From Mycolicibacterium porcinum (GTDB taxonomy: Bacteria > Actinomycetota > Actinomycetes > Mycobacteriales > Mycobacteriaceae), in contig MVIG01000034.1 in assembly GCA_002086835.1 (NCBI GenBank), positions 1-54,116 of the forward strand: 54,116 nt of DNA, in the 5' to 3' direction. Shown here one piece after another: positions 8,552 to 18,750 of this stretch. How positions within the stretch are numbered: position 1 is the first letter of the stretch; each line of letters opens with the position of its first letter. The notes under the pieces are model-generated. The model was not told the DNA's origin. It saw nothing but the letters and a program-made list of their open reading frames with translations, and did no database searches. The position numbers were made by a program, and so were the translations under genes.

Positions 8552-11500
8552 ATGGCGCCCAGCAAGGTCGGGCTGTACAACCCCGCATACGAACATGATG
8601 CGTGCGGTGTGGCAATGGTGGCAGACATTCACGGTCGCCGCAGCCGAGACATCGTCGACAAGGCCATCACGGCACTGGTGAACCTGGAGCACCGCGGTGC
8701 CCAGGGCGCCGAGCCGAACACCGGCGACGGCGCAGGCATTCTGCTGCAGGTCCCGGATTCGTTCCTGCGCGAGGTCGTCGACTTCCAGCTCCCGGAACCC
8801 GGGAGCTACGCCACCGGTATGGCGTTCCTGCCGCAGTCGTCGCGCGATGCCGCCGCAGCCGCGGAAGCCGTCGAGAAGATCGTCGAGGCCGAGGGTCTGC
8901 AGGTGCTGGGCTGGCGTGAGGTGCCCACCGACGACTCCTCGCTCGGCGCGCTGGCACGCGACGCCATGCCGAGCTTCCGGCAGCTGTTCATCGGCGGCGC
9001 CTCCGGCATGGACCTGGAGCGCAAGGCCTACGTGGTCCGCAAGCGGGCCGAGCACGAGCTCGGCACCAAGGGACCGGGCCAGGACGGCCCCGGCCGCGAG
9101 ACCGTGTACTTCCCGAGCCTGTCCGGTCAGACCTTCGTCTACAAGGGCATGCTGACCACCCCGCAGCTCAAGGCGTTCTACCTGGACCTGCAGGACGAGC
9201 GGATGACCAGTGCGCTGGGCATCGTGCACTCCCGCTTCTCCACCAACACGTTCCCCTCCTGGCCGCTGGCCCACCCGTTCCGGCGGATCGCCCACAACGG
9301 CGAGATCAACACCGTCACCGGCAACGAGAACTGGATGCGCGCCCGTGAGGCGCTGATCCGCACCGACGTGTTCGGCACCGACGGGCTCGACAAGATCGTG
9401 CCGGTCTGTACCCCCGGCGCGTCCGACACCGCACGTTTCGACGAGGTGCTCGAACTGCTGCACCTCGGTGGCCGCAGCCTGCCGCACGCCGTGCTGATGA
9501 TGATCCCCGAGGCGTGGGAGCGCCACGAGTCGATGGATCCCGCCCGCCGTGCCTTCTACGAATTCCACGACTCCCTCATGGAGCCCTGGGACGGGCCGGC
9601 CTCGGTGTGCTTCACCGACGGCACCGTGATCGGCGCCGTGCTGGACCGCAACGGCCTGCGTCCCTCCCGCATCTGGGTGACCGACGACGGTCTGGTCGTG
9701 ATGGCGTCCGAAGCAGGCGTGCTGCCGCTCGACCCGTCCACCGTCGTCAAGAAGATGCGCCTGCAGCCCGGCCGGATGTTCCTGGTCGACACCGCCCAGG
9801 GCCGCATCGTCTCCGACGAGGAGATCAAGGCGCAGCTGGCCAGCGAGCAGCCGTACCAGGAGTGGATCGAGGCGGGCCTGTTCCCGCTCGACGAGCTGCC
9901 GCCCGGTGACTACGTCCGGATGCCGCACCACCGCGTGGTGCTGCGCCAGCAGATCTTCGGCTACACCTACGAGGAACTGAACCTGCTGGTGGCGCCGATG
10001 GCCCGCACCGGTGCCGAGGCCCTGGGCTCCATGGGCACCGATACCCCGGTCGCCATCCTCTCGGCTCGGCCGCGGATGCTGTTCGACTACTTCCAGCAGC
10101 TGTTCGCCCAGGTCACCAACCCGCCGCTGGACGCCATCCGCGAAGAGGTGGTCACCAGCCTGCAGGGCGTGATCGGACCCGAGGGCGACCTGCTCAACCC
10201 CGGACCCGACTCCTGCCGCCAGATCGTGCTCCCGCAGCCGATCCTGCGCAACGCCGATCTGTCCAAGCTGATCTGCGTCGACCCCGACCACGAGGTCCGC
10301 GGCCACAAGCACGGCATGCGTGCCGCGGTGATCCGTTGCCTGTACCCGGTCAACCGGGGCGGCCAAGGGCTCAAGGAAGCGCTGGACAACGTCCGTGCCA
10401 AGGTGTCCGAGGCCATCCGCGAGGGCGCCCGCATCATCGTGCTGTCCGACCGCGAGTCCAACGAGACCATGGCGCCGATCCCGTCGCTGCTGTCCGTCGC
10501 GGCCGTGCACCACCACCTGGTCCGCGAGCGCACCCGCACCAAGGTCGGCCTGGTGGTCGAGGCCGGTGACGCCCGCGAGGTGCACCACATGGCCATGCTG
10601 TGCGGCTTCGGTGCCGCCGCGATCAACCCCTACATGGCGTTCGAGTCCATCGAGGACATGGTCGACCGCGGCGTGATCGCCGGGATCACCAGTGATCAAG
10701 CCAAGGCCAACTACGTCAAGGCCGCAGGCAAGGGCGTGCTCAAGGTGATGTCCAAGATGGGCATCTCCACCCTGGCGTCCTACACCGGTGCCCAGCTGTT
10801 CCAGGCCATCGGCGTCTCCCAGGAGGTGCTCGACCAGTACTTCACCGGGCTGAGCTGCCCGGTGGGCGGCATCGACCTCGACGACATCGCCGCCGACGTC
10901 GCCGCCCGCCACTCGCTGGCCTACCTGGACCGCCCCGACGAGCGCGCCCACCGCGAGCTCGAGGTCGGCGGCGAATACCAGTGGCGCCGTGAGGGCGAGT
11001 ACCACCTGTTCAACCCGGACACGGTGTTCAAGCTCCAGCACTCCACCCGCACCGGCCAGTACTCGATCTTCAAGGAGTACACCGCACTGGTCGACGACCA
11101 GAGTGAGCGGATGGCCTCGCTGCGCGGCCTGCTCAAGTTCAAGGACCTCAACGACACCGGGCGGAAGCCCATCTCGATCGACGAGGTCGAGCCGGCCTCC
11201 GAGATCGTCAAGCGCTTCTCCACCGGTGCCATGAGCTACGGCTCGATCTCCGCCGAGGCGCACGAGACCCTGGCCATCGCGATGAACCGCCTTGGCGCCC
11301 GGTCGAACTCGGGTGAGGGCGGCGAGAGCGTCAACCGGTTCGAGCCCGAGGCCAACGGCGACTGGCGACGCAGCGCCATCAAGCAGGTGGCCTCCGGCCG
11401 CTTCGGTGTCACCAGCCACTACCTGACCAACTGCTCCGACATCCAGATCAAGATGGCCCAGGGCGCGAAACCTGGTGAGGGCGGCCAGCTTCCGGGGCAC

Positions 11501-13141
11501 AAGGTGTACCCGTGGGTGGCCGAGGTGCGGCACTCGACCCCGGGTGTCGGCCTGATCTCGCCGCCGCCGCACCACGACATCTACTCGATCGAGGATCTGG
11601 CTCAGCTGATCCACGACCTGAAGAACGCCAACCCGGCAGCCCGCGTGCACGTCAAGCTGGTGTCCGAGAACGGCGTCGGCACGGTGGCCGCGGGTGTGTC
11701 CAAGGCGCATGCCGACGTGGTGCTGATCTCCGGCCACGACGGCGGCACCGGTGCCACCCCGCTCACCTCCATGAAGCACGCCGGTGCGCCGTGGGAGCTG
11801 GGCCTGGCCGAGACGCAGCAGACCCTGCTGCTCAACGGCCTGCGCGACCGCATCGTGGTCCAGGTCGACGGCCAGCTCAAGACCGGCCGCGACGTGGTGA
11901 TCGCCGCACTGCTGGGCGCCGAGGAATTCGGTTTCGCCACTGCGCCGCTGGTGGTTTCGGGCTGCATCATGATGCGCGTCTGCCACCTCGACACCTGCCC
12001 GGTGGGTGTGGCCACCCAGAACCCGGTGCTGCGTGAGCGCTTCAACGGCAAGCCCGAGTTCGTCGAGAACTTCTTCATGTTCATCGCCGAGGAAGTGCGC
12101 GAGCTCATGGCGCAGTTGGGCTTCCGGACAATCAACGAGATGGTCGGCCAGGTCGGCGCGCTGGACACCACCAGGGCCGCCGAGCACTGGAAGGCCCACA
12201 AGCTGGACCTGACGCCGGTGCTGTACGAGCCCGAGTCGGCGTTCATGAACCAGGACCTGTACTGCAGCTCGCGTCAGGACCACGGCCTGGACAAGGCGCT
12301 GGATCAGCAGCTGATCACCCAGAGCCGCGAGGCGCTGGACAGCGGCTCGCCGGTCCGGTTTGCCACCAAGATCACCAACGTCAACCGCACCGTGGGCACC
12401 ATGCTCGGCCACGAGGTCACCAAGGCCTATGGCGGGCAGGGGCTTCCGGACGGCACCATCGACATCACGTTCGACGGGTCGGCGGGCAACAGCTTCGGTG
12501 CGTTCGTGCCCAAGGGCATCACGCTGCGCGTCTACGGCGACGCCAACGACTACGTCGGCAAGGGTCTGTCGGGTGGCCGCATCGTGGTCCGCCCGGCCGA
12601 CGAGGCGCCGGCCGACTTCGCCGCCGAGGACAACATCATCGCCGGCAACGTGGCGCTGTTCGGCGCCACCAGCGGCGAGGCGTTCCTCCGCGGTCAGGTC
12701 GGCGAGCGGTTCGCGGTCCGCAACTCCGGCGCCCACGCGGTCGTCGAGGGGGTCGGCGACCACGGCTGCGAGTACATGACCGGCGGCAAGGTCGTCATCC
12801 TCGGGCCCACCGGCCGCAACTTCGCGGCAGGCATGTCCGGTGGTGTCGCCTACGTCTACGACCCGGCCGGCGTGCTGGGCGAGAACCTGAACACCGAGAT
12901 GGTGGAGCTGGAGGCCTTGGAGCCTGCCGACGCCGAATGGTTGCAGGGCTTCCTCGCCGCCCACGTCGACGCGACCGATTCGGCTGTGGGACAGCGGGTC
13001 CTATCTGATTGGGATGACGAGTTGAAGCACTTTGTGAAGGTCATGCCGCGCGATTACAAGCGCGTGCTGGCCGCGATCGCCGAGGCCGAAAAGGCCGGCG
13101 AGAACGTGAACGACGCGATCATGGCGGCCGCCAATGGCTGA
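8552..13141 (+). CDS. gltB: Glutamate synthase large (alpha) subunit
   Basis: A 1529-aa protein that converts 2-oxoglutarate and glutamine to two glutamates using electrons from GltD. The N-terminal class II amidotransferase nucleophile is Cys18 (HDACGVAM), so a 17-residue propeptide would be removed. The central FMN synthase region includes [11 protein letters not shown]. The 3Fe-4S ligands are Cys1138, Cys1144 and Cys1149 ([15 protein letters not shown]). The GXGXG beta-helix domain forms the C-terminus. ATG 8552 has AAGGTGGG upstream and matches the start of the M. tuberculosis protein; a GTG at 8531 is less likely. The stop overlaps the gltD start by 8 bases, so the two are translationally coupled. 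Confidence 0.98.
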   Translation: MAPSKVGLYNPAYEHDACGVAMVADIHGRRSRDIVDKAITALVNLEHRGAQGAEPNTGDGAGILLQVPDSFLREVVDFQLPEPGSYATGMAFLPQSSRDAAAAAEAVEKIVEAEGLQVLGWREVPTDDSSLGALARDAMPSFRQLFIGGASGMDLERKAYVVRKRAEHELGTKGPGQDGPGRETVYFPSLSGQTFVYKGMLTTPQLKAFYLDLQDERMTSALGIVHSRFSTNTFPSWPLAHPFRRIAHNGEINTVTGNENWMRAREALIRTDVFGTDGLDKIVPVCTPGASDTARFDEVLELLHLGGRSLPHAVLMMIPEAWERHESMDPARRAFYEFHDSLMEPWDGPASVCFTDGTVIGAVLDRNGLRPSRIWVTDDGLVVMASEAGVLPLDPSTVVKKMRLQPGRMFLVDTAQGRIVSDEEIKAQLASEQPYQEWIEAGLFPLDELPPGDYVRMPHHRVVLRQQIFGYTYEELNLLVAPMARTGAEALGSMGTDTPVAILSARPRMLFDYFQQLFAQVTNPPLDAIREEVVTSLQGVIGPEGDLLNPGPDSCRQIVLPQPILRNADLSKLICVDPDHEVRGHKHGMRAAVIRCLYPVNRGGQGLKEALDNVRAKVSEAIREGARIIVLSDRESNETMAPIPSLLSVAAVHHHLVRERTRTKVGLVVEAGDAREVHHMAMLCGFGAAAINPYMAFESIEDMVDRGVIAGITSDQAKANYVKAAGKGVLKVMSKMGISTLASYTGAQLFQAIGVSQEVLDQYFTGLSCPVGGIDLDDIAADVAARHSLAYLDRPDERAHRELEVGGEYQWRREGEYHLFNPDTVFKLQHSTRTGQYSIFKEYTALVDDQSERMASLRGLLKFKDLNDTGRKPISIDEVEPASEIVKRFSTGAMSYGSISAEAHETLAIAMNRLGARSNSGEGGESVNRFEPEANGDWRRSAIKQVASGRFGVTSHYLTNCSDIQIKMAQGAKPGEGGQLPGHKVYPWVAEVRHSTPGVGLISPPPHHDIYSIEDLAQLIHDLKNANPAARVHVKLVSENGVGTVAAGVSKAHADVVLISGHDGGTGATPLTSMKHAGAPWELGLAETQQTLLLNGLRDRIVVQVDGQLKTGRDVVIAALLGAEEFGFATAPLVVSGCIMMRVCHLDTCPVGVATQNPVLRERFNGKPEFVENFFMFIAEEVRELMAQLGFRTINEMVGQVGALDTTRAAEHWKAHKLDLTPVLYEPESAFMNQDLYCSSRQDHGLDKALDQQLITQSREALDSGSPVRFATKITNVNRTVGTMLGHEVTKAYGGQGLPDGTIDITFDGSAGNSFGAFVPKGITLRVYGDANDYVGKGLSGGRIVVRPADEAPADFAAEDNIIAGNVALFGATSGEAFLRGQVGERFAVRNSGAHAVVEGVGDHGCEYMTGGKVVILGPTGRNFAAGMSGGVAYVYDPAGVLGENLNTEMVELEALEPADAEWLQGFLAAHVDATDSAVGQRVLSDWDDELKHFVKVMPRDYKRVLAAIAEAEKAGENVNDAIMAAANG

Positions 13142-14600
13142 CCCGCGCGGTTTCCTCAAGCACACCTCCAAGGAGCTTCCGACCCGCAGGCCGGTTCCGC
13201 TGCGCCTGAAGGACTGGAAAGAGGTCTACGAGGACTTCTCCCACGACAAGCTGCAGGACCAGGCATCACGATGCATGGACTGCGGTATCCCGTTCTGCCA
13301 CAACGGCTGCCCGCTGGGGAACCTGATTCCCGAGTGGAACGACCTGGTCTACAAGGACCGGTGGCGCGACGCGATCGAGCGGCTGCACGCCACCAACAAC
13401 TTCCCGGAGTTCACCGGTCGGCTGTGCCCCGCCCCGTGTGAGGCCTCCTGTGTCCTTGGCATCAACCAGGATCCGGTGACCATCAAGCAGGTCGAGGTCG
13501 AGATCATCGACAACGCCTTCGATCAGGGCTGGGTTGTCCCGAAGATGCCCGACGTGCAGACCGGCAAGAAGGTCGCCGTCGTCGGGTCCGGACCGGCCGG
13601 ACTGGCCGCCGCCCAGCAGCTGACCCGGGCCGGCCACACCGTCACGGTGTTCGAGCGTGCCGACCGCATCGGCGGCCTGCTGCGCTACGGCATCCCCGAG
13701 TTCAAGATGGAAAAGCGCCACATCGACCGGCGTCTGGAGCAGATGGCGGCCGAAGGCACGCAGTTCCGTCCCGGCGTCAACGTCGGCGTCGACATCACGG
13801 TGGCCCAGCTGCGGCTGAACTACGACGCGGTCGTGCTGGCCGGCGGTGCCACCGCCTGGCGCGATCTGCCGATCCCGGGCCGCGAGCTCGACGGCATCCA
13901 CCAGGCCATGGAATTCCTGCCATGGGCCAACCGCGTCCAGCTCGGCGACGACGTCCTCGACGAGAACGGCCAGCCGCCGATCACCGCCAAGGACAAGCAC
14001 GTCATCATCATCGGCGGTGGCGACACCGGCGCGGACTGCCTCGGCACCTCGCACCGGCAGGGTGCGGCCAGCATCCACCAGTTCGAGATCATGCCGCGTC
14101 CGCCCGAGACCCGCGCTGACTCGACCCCGTGGCCGACCTACCCGCTGATGTTCCGCGTCTCCTCGGCTCACGAAGAGGGCGGCGAGCGCGTGTTCTCGGT
14201 CAACACCGAGGAATTCATCGGCGAGAACGGTCGCGTGACCGGCCTGCGCGCACACGAGGTCAAGATGAACGCCGGCAAGTTCGAGAAGGTCGACGGGACC
14301 GACTTCGAGCTCAAGGCCGACTTGGTGCTGCTCGCAATGGGATTCGTCGGACCCGAGAAGGAGGGTCTGCTCACCAAGCTGGGTGTCGAGCTGACCGACC
14401 GCGGAAACGTGTCCCGCGACAACAACTTCCAGACCTCGGTGCCCGGCGTGTTCGTCGCCGGCGACATGGGGCGTGGACAGTCGCTGATCGTGTGGGCCAT
14501 CGCCGAGGGCCGGGCCGCCGCCGCGGGCGTCGACCGTTACCTGATGGGTAAGACCGCCCTGCCGGCGGTGATCAAGCCGACCGCAGCGCCACAGCGCTAG
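13134..14600 (+). CDS. gltD: Glutamate synthase small (beta) subunit
   Basis: A 488-aa NADPH-oxidising partner of GltB. N-terminal cysteines Cys47, 50, 55, 59 and Cys98, 102, 106 provide the [4Fe-4S] clusters. The FAD motif [12 protein letters not shown] and the NADPH motif [11 protein letters not shown] follow. The C-terminal [14 protein letters not shown] is the FAD-contacting element typical of the family. The start ATG 13134 lies inside the end of gltB. The product is cytosolic and forms the alpha-beta holoenzyme. The neighbouring membrane mannosyltransferase starts 15 bases downstream on the same strand and may be read from the same mRNA, though the functions are unrelated. Confidence 0.98.
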   Translation: MADPRGFLKHTSKELPTRRPVPLRLKDWKEVYEDFSHDKLQDQASRCMDCGIPFCHNGCPLGNLIPEWNDLVYKDRWRDAIERLHATNNFPEFTGRLCPAPCEASCVLGINQDPVTIKQVEVEIIDNAFDQGWVVPKMPDVQTGKKVAVVGSGPAGLAAAQQLTRAGHTVTVFERADRIGGLLRYGIPEFKMEKRHIDRRLEQMAAEGTQFRPGVNVGVDITVAQLRLNYDAVVLAGGATAWRDLPIPGRELDGIHQAMEFLPWANRVQLGDDVLDENGQPPITAKDKHVIIIGGGDTGADCLGTSHRQGAASIHQFEIMPRPPETRADSTPWPTYPLMFRVSSAHEEGGERVFSVNTEEFIGENGRVTGLRAHEVKMNAGKFEKVDGTDFELKADLVLLAMGFVGPEKEGLLTKLGVELTDRGNVSRDNNFQTSVPGVFVAGDMGRGQSLIVWAIAEGRAAAAGVDRYLMGKTALPAVIKPTAAPQR

Positions 14601-14615
14601 GTCTCCGCCGGGGAG

Positions 14616-15926
14616 ATGAGGCTGCGACGTCGCGTCGTCTCGATCGCACTGATCGGGGCGGTGCTGGCACTACTGGTGCACAACCAGCTGGTGCCGTTCA
14701 GCACGCATTTCTTCGGGTTGACCGAGAACAACTTCGACCTGGACACGTATCGCGCCGCGGTGCATGCCTCTTGGGACGGCCGGAGTCTGTACCAGCAACC
14801 GGCGCTGCGCGGGGCTTGGTTCGTCTACCCGCCGTTCGCGACGTTCTTCCTCGCGCCGCTGGCCTGGCTCGGTTTCGACGTCGCCAAGTACGTTCTGCTG
14901 GCCGTGTCGATCGGCGTGCTGGCGCTGATCGCGTGGCGCATCATGCGGTTGGCCGGAATCCGCGCCGGCCTGCGGCTCGGCCTGATGAGTGCCGCGCTGG
15001 CGGTGATCGCCGTCGAGATCGAACCGGTGCAGGCCACGCTGTGGTGGGGCCAGATCAACATCCTGCTGATGGCGGTGGTGATGCTGGATCTGTTGCGGCC
15101 CGCCCAGGCCCGGTGGCGGGGTATCGGGCTGGGACTCGCGGCCGGCATCAAGCTCACTCCGCTCGTGTTCCTCCCGTATCTGCTTCTCACCCGGCAGTGG
15201 CGCGCCTCGGCCGTCGCATCGTTGACTTTCGTGGCGACCGCGGCATTCACCTGGCTGGTCCTACCGCGCGACAGCGCCTGGTTCTGGAGTCACCTCGGGG
15301 ACACCACGCACATCAGCAGCATCGAGCATCTGGCCAACCAGTCGATCAACGGATTCCTCGCCCGGTACTTCGCGCCCCACCCGCGGCCGGAGTGGCTGTG
15401 GATCGTGGTGAGCCTGCTGGTGCTCGCCGCCGGTCTCGCCGCGGCGACCTGGGCGCATCGCAGGGGCGAACGGGCGCTGGCGGTCGTCCTGGTGGGCCTG
15501 ACCGGGTGCGCGGTATCGCCGTTCAGCTGGGCGGCCCACTGGGTGTGGTTCGCCCCCGCGGTGTCCTGGCTGGTCACGAAAGCCTGTACGACGCAAGGTA
15601 CGTGGGCACGGGGCTGGATGTACCGGGCCGTCGGCCTGTACGCGATGGTGTTCATGTGGACCCTGCATCGTCCGGGCCGCAATCACACCACCATGTATTT
15701 CAGCGGCGTGTACTGGAATTTCCTGGACCTGCGGCGGTTCTGGTCCGGTCAGCTCGCGAGCGGTTGGTATCCGCTGACATTCCTGTGCTTCATGGCCGTG
15801 GCGGTGGGCTGGTTGCGCCTGAGCGCGCCGTCGCGGAGCGACGAACCGGATGCGTTCTCCGTGGCGACCGCGGACATCGACGACTACCCGCCCGAGTTTC
15901 TCGACGAAGAACTGGCCCGAACCTAG
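14616..15926 (+). CDS. GT87 (DUF2029) polyprenol-phosphate-mannose-dependent mannosyltransferase
   Basis: A 436-aa polytopic membrane protein of the GT-C superfamily, DUF2029/GT87. An N-terminal signal-anchor helix (VVSIALIGAVLALLVH) leads into the first periplasmic loop. That loop holds the acidic motif NNFDLDTYRAAV, with Asp41/Asp43 as likely catalytic acids. About ten more hydrophobic helices follow, then an acidic cytosolic tail. Mycobacterial relatives use polyprenol-phosphate mannose to build PIM, LM and LAM. The acceptor is not readable. It lies 15 bases after gltD. A GGGGAG directly abutting ATG 14616 is too close for a normal Shine-Dalgarno, so coupling to gltD is plausible. Confidence 0.85.
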   Translation: MRLRRRVVSIALIGAVLALLVHNQLVPFSTHFFGLTENNFDLDTYRAAVHASWDGRSLYQQPALRGAWFVYPPFATFFLAPLAWLGFDVAKYVLLAVSIGVLALIAWRIMRLAGIRAGLRLGLMSAALAVIAVEIEPVQATLWWGQINILLMAVVMLDLLRPAQARWRGIGLGLAAGIKLTPLVFLPYLLLTRQWRASAVASLTFVATAAFTWLVLPRDSAWFWSHLGDTTHISSIEHLANQSINGFLARYFAPHPRPEWLWIVVSLLVLAAGLAAATWAHRRGERALAVVLVGLTGCAVSPFSWAAHWVWFAPAVSWLVTKACTTQGTWARGWMYRAVGLYAMVFMWTLHRPGRNHTTMYFSGVYWNFLDLRRFWSGQLASGWYPLTFLCFMAVAVGWLRLSAPSRSDEPDAFSVATADIDDYPPEFLDEELART

Positions 15927-15958
15927 GGCCGGTCTTGAGAGCGTTCTTAATTAACTGA

Positions 15959-15974
15959 TGTGTCCTGCATCACA
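15959..15974 (+). promoter_or_regulatory. CRP (cAMP receptor protein)-like site
   Basis: TGTGT-CCTGCA-TCACA matches 9 of 10 conserved positions of the TGTGA-N6-TCACA motif used by mycobacterial CRP. It lies in a 259-base AT-rich gap, about 212 bases before the small ORF at 16186 and 33 bases after the mannosyltransferase stop. Confidence 0.5.
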
Positions 15975-16185
15975 CCACGTCAGGCGATCAAAAAGTGATC
16001 CAGATCTCCTGAAATGACCTTCGGGCCGCCACATTTGTCACATCAGTCTCATCAGAAACATCGGATTATCGTGCGGCGTGCCTCGCGCTGTTTGCCAAAC
16101 ATCGGGTATCTAATGACGTAGTGAGAGTGCTGCGGTAACGTGGAACTACGGATACAGCAACCAGATATTCGCAGGAGTGATCACC

Positions 16186-16326
16186 GTGTACATCAATCCG
16201 ATCAGCCGGTCACGGATGGGTCGTATTGCCTGGTCATTGTTCCGTCATCCGATGAAGAGCCGTGAGTTTCCCGCCAAGAACGAACGCCTGGCCACGGCAG
16301 ACGAGCTACTTCGCTTCGGCGTCTGA
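16186..16326 (+). CDS. Small basic protein of 46 aa (hypothetical)
   Basis: GTG 16186 opens a 46-codon frame ending at TGA 16326. A strong Shine-Dalgarno (GCAGGAGTG, about 9 bases upstream) supports translation. The product starts MYINPISRSRMGRIAW, has a basic N-terminal half and ends DELLRFGV. There is no signal peptide or clear membrane helix. The third codon positions are less GC-rich than in neighbouring genes, which lowers confidence. An AT-rich 259-base leader with a CRP-like site precedes it. I do not recognise a family. It stands alone between the mannosyltransferase and the convergent LLM oxidoreductase. Confidence 0.5.
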   Translation: MYINPISRSRMGRIAWSLFRHPMKSREFPAKNERLATADELLRFGV

Positions 16327-16399
16327 CGCGTATCCGTCACAGTTCACGACGCCCTCGAACCGGTGCGACAGCGCGGATCCGAGGGCGTAGCTATGTGTG

Positions 16400-17284
16400 T
16401 CAGCGAGTCAGCTGACCGGAATCCCTGATCGCTTCCGCCAAGGGCTCCAGCACGGCCGGGTCGTAGGGCGGCGGCAGGTAGATGATCGCCAGATCGAGCC
16501 CTTCGGCGCCCAGCGCGGCGGCCTCGTCGACCACCTTCTGGTAGTCGCGGTCCTCGCCGAGGCGGACGTGTGCCGACAGGGTGATCTCTTTGGGGTCGCG
16601 ACCGAGATCGGCGCAGTGCGCGGCCAGCACATCGCGCTTGCGGGCGAACTCCTCGGGCGGCCCGCCCACGAAGTTCCAGTGGTCGGCGTACTGCGCGGTG
16701 ATGCGCAGGGTCCGCTTCTCGCCGCTGCCGCCGATGCAGAAGGGCGGATGCGGCTGCTGTGGGCCCTTGGGCTCGTTGCGGGCGTCCTTGAGCTGGTAGA
16801 ACTTGCCGTCGAACGTCGTCGTCTCCTGGGTCAGCAATCCCTTGAGGACCTGACAGGCCTCTTCGAACCGGTCGAAGCGCTCCTTGATCGAACCCAGTTC
16901 GATGCCGTAGGCGCCGGACTCCTCTTCGTTCCAGCCGGCGCCGATGCCCAATTCCAGGCGACCGTTGGAGACGATGTCGAGGGCGGAGGCCATGTTCGCC
17001 AGAACGGCGGGATGGCGGTAGTGGATGCCGGTGACGAGCACACCGACGCGCAACCGCTCGGTGGCCTGCGCCAGCGCGGTCAGCGTCGTCCAGCCCTCGA
17101 GGCAGGGGCCGGACGAGTCGGAGAAGATCGGATAGAAGTGGTCGAACGTCCAGCCGGATTCGAAGACGTCGATCTTGTCGGCAGCTTTCCAGATGGCAAG
17201 CATGTCGGCCCAAGTCGTGTTCTGCGGGGATGTTTTGAAGGCGAAGCGCACGCCATCACAAACCAGTCCGGTCCGGGGATTCAT
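16400..17284 (-). CDS. LLM-class F420-dependent oxidoreductase
   Basis: A 294-aa luciferase-like TIM-barrel flavin/F420 enzyme. Recognisable elements are VFESGWTFDHF near the substrate pocket, LRVGVLVTGIHYRHPAVLA, the LELGIGAGWNEEE motif typical of F420 LLM proteins, and IGGSGEKRTL in the phosphate-binding region. The substrate is unknown. ATG 17284 was chosen because homology begins just after it (GVRFAFKTSPQ); the frame is open to 17359. No strong Shine-Dalgarno is seen. It is divergent from the aldehyde dehydrogenase across 119 bases, and the two may share regulation. Confidence 0.9.
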   Translation of the reverse strand: MNPRTGLVCDGVRFAFKTSPQNTTWADMLAIWKAADKIDVFESGWTFDHFYPIFSDSSGPCLEGWTTLTALAQATERLRVGVLVTGIHYRHPAVLANMASALDIVSNGRLELGIGAGWNEEESGAYGIELGSIKERFDRFEEACQVLKGLLTQETTTFDGKFYQLKDARNEPKGPQQPHPPFCIGGSGEKRTLRITAQYADHWNFVGGPPEEFARKRDVLAAHCADLGRDPKEITLSAHVRLGEDRDYQKVVDEAAALGAEGLDLAIIYLPPPYDPAVLEPLAEAIRDSGQLTR

Positions 17285-17403
17285 TCCGGGACGTTGCTGG
17301 TCGTGCTGATTCCGTATCTTTGGTGCCATTTTGACGCCGCAATCGGTAGTCTCGGGCACGGAAATATACGAAATCCCCCGATCTGACCCATCTTGGAGTG
17401 AAC

Positions 17404-18750
17404 ATGAGCGAGTACGCAGTCACCGATCCGGCGACCGCCGAAGTGGTCGCCACCTACCCGACCTCGACCGACGCCGAGATCCAGGCTGCGATCGAGGCCG
17501 CCGCCAAGACCGGCCGCACCTGGGCCCGCACCACCACCGTCGCCGAGCGGGCCGCGCTCATCGGTAAGGTCGCCGCCCTGCACGAGCAGCGTCGCGAACA
17601 GCTCGCCGATGTCATCGTCCGGGAGATGGGCAAGCCGCGCGACCAGGCCCTGGGAGAGGTCGACTTCAGCGCCGCCATCTACCAGTACTACGCGGACAAC
17701 GCCGAGAAGTTCCTCGCCGACGAGGAGATCACCCTGCTCGACGGCGAAGGCAGCGCGGTGGTCAAGCGCGGCCCGGTCGGTGTCCTGCTCGGCATCATGC
17801 CGTGGAACTACCCGTACTACCAGGTTGCCCGGTTCGCCGGCCCAAACCTGATCGTGGGCAACACAATTCTGCTCAAGCACGCACCGCAATGCCCCGAATC
17901 CGCCGAGCTGCTGCAGCTGATCTTCCTCGAGGCCGGACTGCCGCAGGGCGCCTACGTCGACATCCGGGCCACCAACGATCAGGTCGCCGAGATCATCGCC
18001 GACCCCCGCGTGGCGGCGGTGTCGCTGACCGGTTCGGAGCGCGCGGGAGCCGCGGTGGCCGAGATCGCCGGACGCAACCTCAAGAAGTGCGTGCTCGAAC
18101 TCGGTGGCTCCGATCCGTTCATCGTGCTGTCCACCGATGACCTCGACGCGACCGTGCAGGCCGCGGTCGAAGGCCGGATGGAGAACACCGGCCAGGCCTG
18201 CAACGCGGCCAAGCGCTTCATCGTCGCCGAGAACCTCTACGACGACTTCCTGGCCAAGTTCACCGAGAAGCTGCTGGCTGCCGCCGACGGAATCGCCCCG
18301 CTGTCTTCGGAATTGGCTGCCGAGCGGCTCGAACAGCAGGTCAAGGCCGCCGTCGACCAGGGCGCCAAGCTGACCTCGGCGGGCGAGCGCCGCGGCGCCT
18401 TCTATCCGCCGGCCGTGCTGACCGGTGTCACCGCGGACAACGACGCCTACCGGCAGGAGCTGTTCGGCCCGGTGGCCGTGGTGTACAAGGCGGGCTCGGA
18501 GGACGAGGCCGTGGAAATCGCCAACGACACCCCGTTCGGGCTGGGTTCCTACGTCTTCACCACCGACGCCGATCAGGCCGCCCGGGTCGCCGATCGCATC
18601 GACGCGGGCATGGTGTTCGTGAACGCGGTCGGTGCTGAGGGCGCCGAACTGCCGTTCGGCGGCATCAAGCGGTCCGGTTTCGGACGCGAGCTCGGCAAGT
18701 TCGGCATGGACGAGTTCGTGAACAAGAAGCTGATCCGTACCGTCAGCTGA
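17404..18750 (+). CDS. NAD(P)+-dependent aldehyde dehydrogenase (succinate-semialdehyde type)
   Basis: A 448-aa ALDH superfamily enzyme. The oxyanion/cofactor segment is IMPWNYPYYQ. The general base Glu is in LELGGSDPF and the catalytic Cys in ENTGQACNAAKRF. ELFGPVAVV and LPFGGIKRSGFGREL complete the fold. Length and motifs fit the short succinate-semialdehyde dehydrogenase group, giving succinate from succinate semialdehyde, but other aldehydes are possible. ATG 17404 follows TTGGAGTGAAC, a good Shine-Dalgarno. Its 3' end overlaps the convergent SulP gene by 8 bases. Confidence 0.92.
   Translation: MSEYAVTDPATAEVVATYPTSTDAEIQAAIEAAAKTGRTWARTTTVAERAALIGKVAALHEQRREQLADVIVREMGKPRDQALGEVDFSAAIYQYYADNAEKFLADEEITLLDGEGSAVVKRGPVGVLLGIMPWNYPYYQVARFAGPNLIVGNTILLKHAPQCPESAELLQLIFLEAGLPQGAYVDIRATNDQVAEIIADPRVAAVSLTGSERAGAAVAEIAGRNLKKCVLELGGSDPFIVLSTDDLDATVQAAVEGRMENTGQACNAAKRFIVAENLYDDFLAKFTEKLLAAADGIAPLSSELAAERLEQQVKAAVDQGAKLTSAGERRGAFYPPAVLTGVTADNDAYRQELFGPVAVVYKAGSEDEAVEIANDTPFGLGSYVFTTDADQAARVADRIDAGMVFVNAVGAEGAELPFGGIKRSGFGRELGKFGMDEFVNKKLIRTVS

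Noticed and set aside
8233-8628. A minus-strand 131-codon frame covering the gltB leader and start
   Set aside because: It overlaps the gltB start and conserved N-terminus, has no Shine-Dalgarno and no recognisable protein.
8438-12964. A 1508-codon open frame antisense to gltB
   Set aside because: It mirrors the third-position GC bias of gltB, has a low-complexity Arg/Gly/His/Val translation and no family motif, while gltB on the plus strand is unmistakable.
16070-16110. SigF-type GTTT...GGGTAT upstream of the 46-aa ORF
   Set aside because: Spacing between the elements is about 10 bases, too short for a SigF promoter.
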